Shown: positions 5,637-5,865 of the stretch, one piece after another
Position numbering within the stretch: the stretch's first letter is position 1
How the letters are laid out: every line of letters begins with the position of its first letter
NCBI GenBank assembly: GCA_028287415.1
Contig: JAQBPS010000073.1
Location: 1-5,865, forward strand
Direction: 5' to 3'
Origin: Bacillota bacterium
GTDB taxonomy: Bacteria; Bacillota; Sulfobacillia; Symbiobacteriales; Symbiobacteriaceae
Length of the DNA: 5,865 nucleotides
Position numbers and translations under genes: made by a program
The notes under the pieces: generated by a model
Told to the model about the DNA's origin: nothing
What the model saw: the letters and a program-made list of their open reading frames with translations, nothing else
The model's database searches: none

Positions 5637-5645
5637 AACGGATAC
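5637..5645. repeat. AACGGATAC direct repeat, copy 2
   Basis: This is the second copy of the 9-base word at 5595-5603. It lies just upstream of the -35 box of the candidate minus-strand promoter, so the two copies bracket the promoter. Confidence 0.4.
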
Positions 5646-5653
5646 GACGCGAA

Positions 5654-5677
5654 AGCATGCGATCATACCGGCATGCT
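5654..5677 (-). terminator. Hairpin downstream of the monooxygenase-like gene
   Basis: AGCATGC (5654-5660) and GCATGCT (5671-5677) form a 7-bp stem with a 10-base loop. Read leftward it ends in GCATGCTTTCG, a very short T-run, 63 bases after the stop codon of the minus-strand partial gene. It is a possible but weak terminator. Confidence 0.35.
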
Positions 5678-5739
5678 CTGCGAAGATGGGCCGCACAACA
5701 TCAGTCAGCCGCAGGTGGTGCTCAACGTGACGGCCCGTC

Positions 5740-5865
<126 letters not shown>

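Larger units (their letters stand above)
5281..5739. other. Non-coding stretch with repeats and a candidate promoter
   Basis: About 460 bases in which no frame looks like a protein gene: the open frames lack ribosome binding sites, recognisable families and the usual third-position bias. It contains 11-bp tandem repeats (5402-5430), a candidate minus-strand promoter flanked by direct repeats (5595-5645), and a hairpin (5654-5677). It also holds a 9-codon minus-strand frame (5312-5283, MISFVRVCS) with GGAGG 8 bases upstream, just before the 5243-5280 hairpin. Confidence 0.55.

Overview
The window is G+C-rich bacterial DNA, with G or C at most third codon positions and AT-rich intergenic promoters. 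Strong AAGGAGG-type ribosome binding sites, a lipoprotein with a long proline-rich wall-spanning tether and a surface protein with C-terminal S-layer homology (SLH) repeats all fit a high-G+C monoderm of the Bacillota, in the manner of Symbiobacterium or its relatives. That placement is an inference from gene content; no rRNA or other marker gene is present.

Left part (1-1680). A secreted 495-residue protein has a signal peptide, seven YGxGxF-type repeats that should form a seven-bladed beta-propeller, and three C-terminal SLH modules. A perfect 14-bp hairpin separates it from a convergent 76-codon gene on the minus strand, which encodes a small protein of unknown function with one hydrophobic helix.

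Centre (1911-4477). A divergent control region carries a near-consensus minus-strand promoter with a perfect palindrome next to its -35 box. On the plus side there is an extended -10 promoter flanked by two copies of a TetR-type operator, GTGAAACANCTGTTKCAY. The plus promoter drives the most unusual gene here, a 625-residue cytosolic protein that joins a ChrB-type N-terminal domain (the sensor/regulator domain known from chromate resistance, PaaX/Cas2-like in pattern) to a complete alpha/beta-hydrolase of lipase type. A YkvA-like DUF1232 membrane protein follows after 58 bases, probably in the same operon, which ends at a GC-rich hairpin. The two operators resemble the box of the fatty-acid sensor PsrA (GAAAC-N4-GTTTC). 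A working model, which is inference, is an operon repressed by a TetR protein and induced by a lipid or membrane signal, encoding a regulated hydrolase and a membrane partner.

Right part (4478-5865). A non-conserved stretch holds a 38-codon coding-like remnant. It is followed by a 134-residue lipoprotein with a Pro/Ala-rich tether and a C-terminal DUF3761 module, then a strong hairpin. About 460 bases follow without a convincing protein gene; they contain 11-bp tandem repeats and a candidate minus-strand promoter flanked by AACGGATAC repeats, which may mark a small RNA. The right edge cuts a minus-strand gene whose last 41 codons resemble the C-terminus of a Baeyer-Villiger-type flavin monooxygenase.
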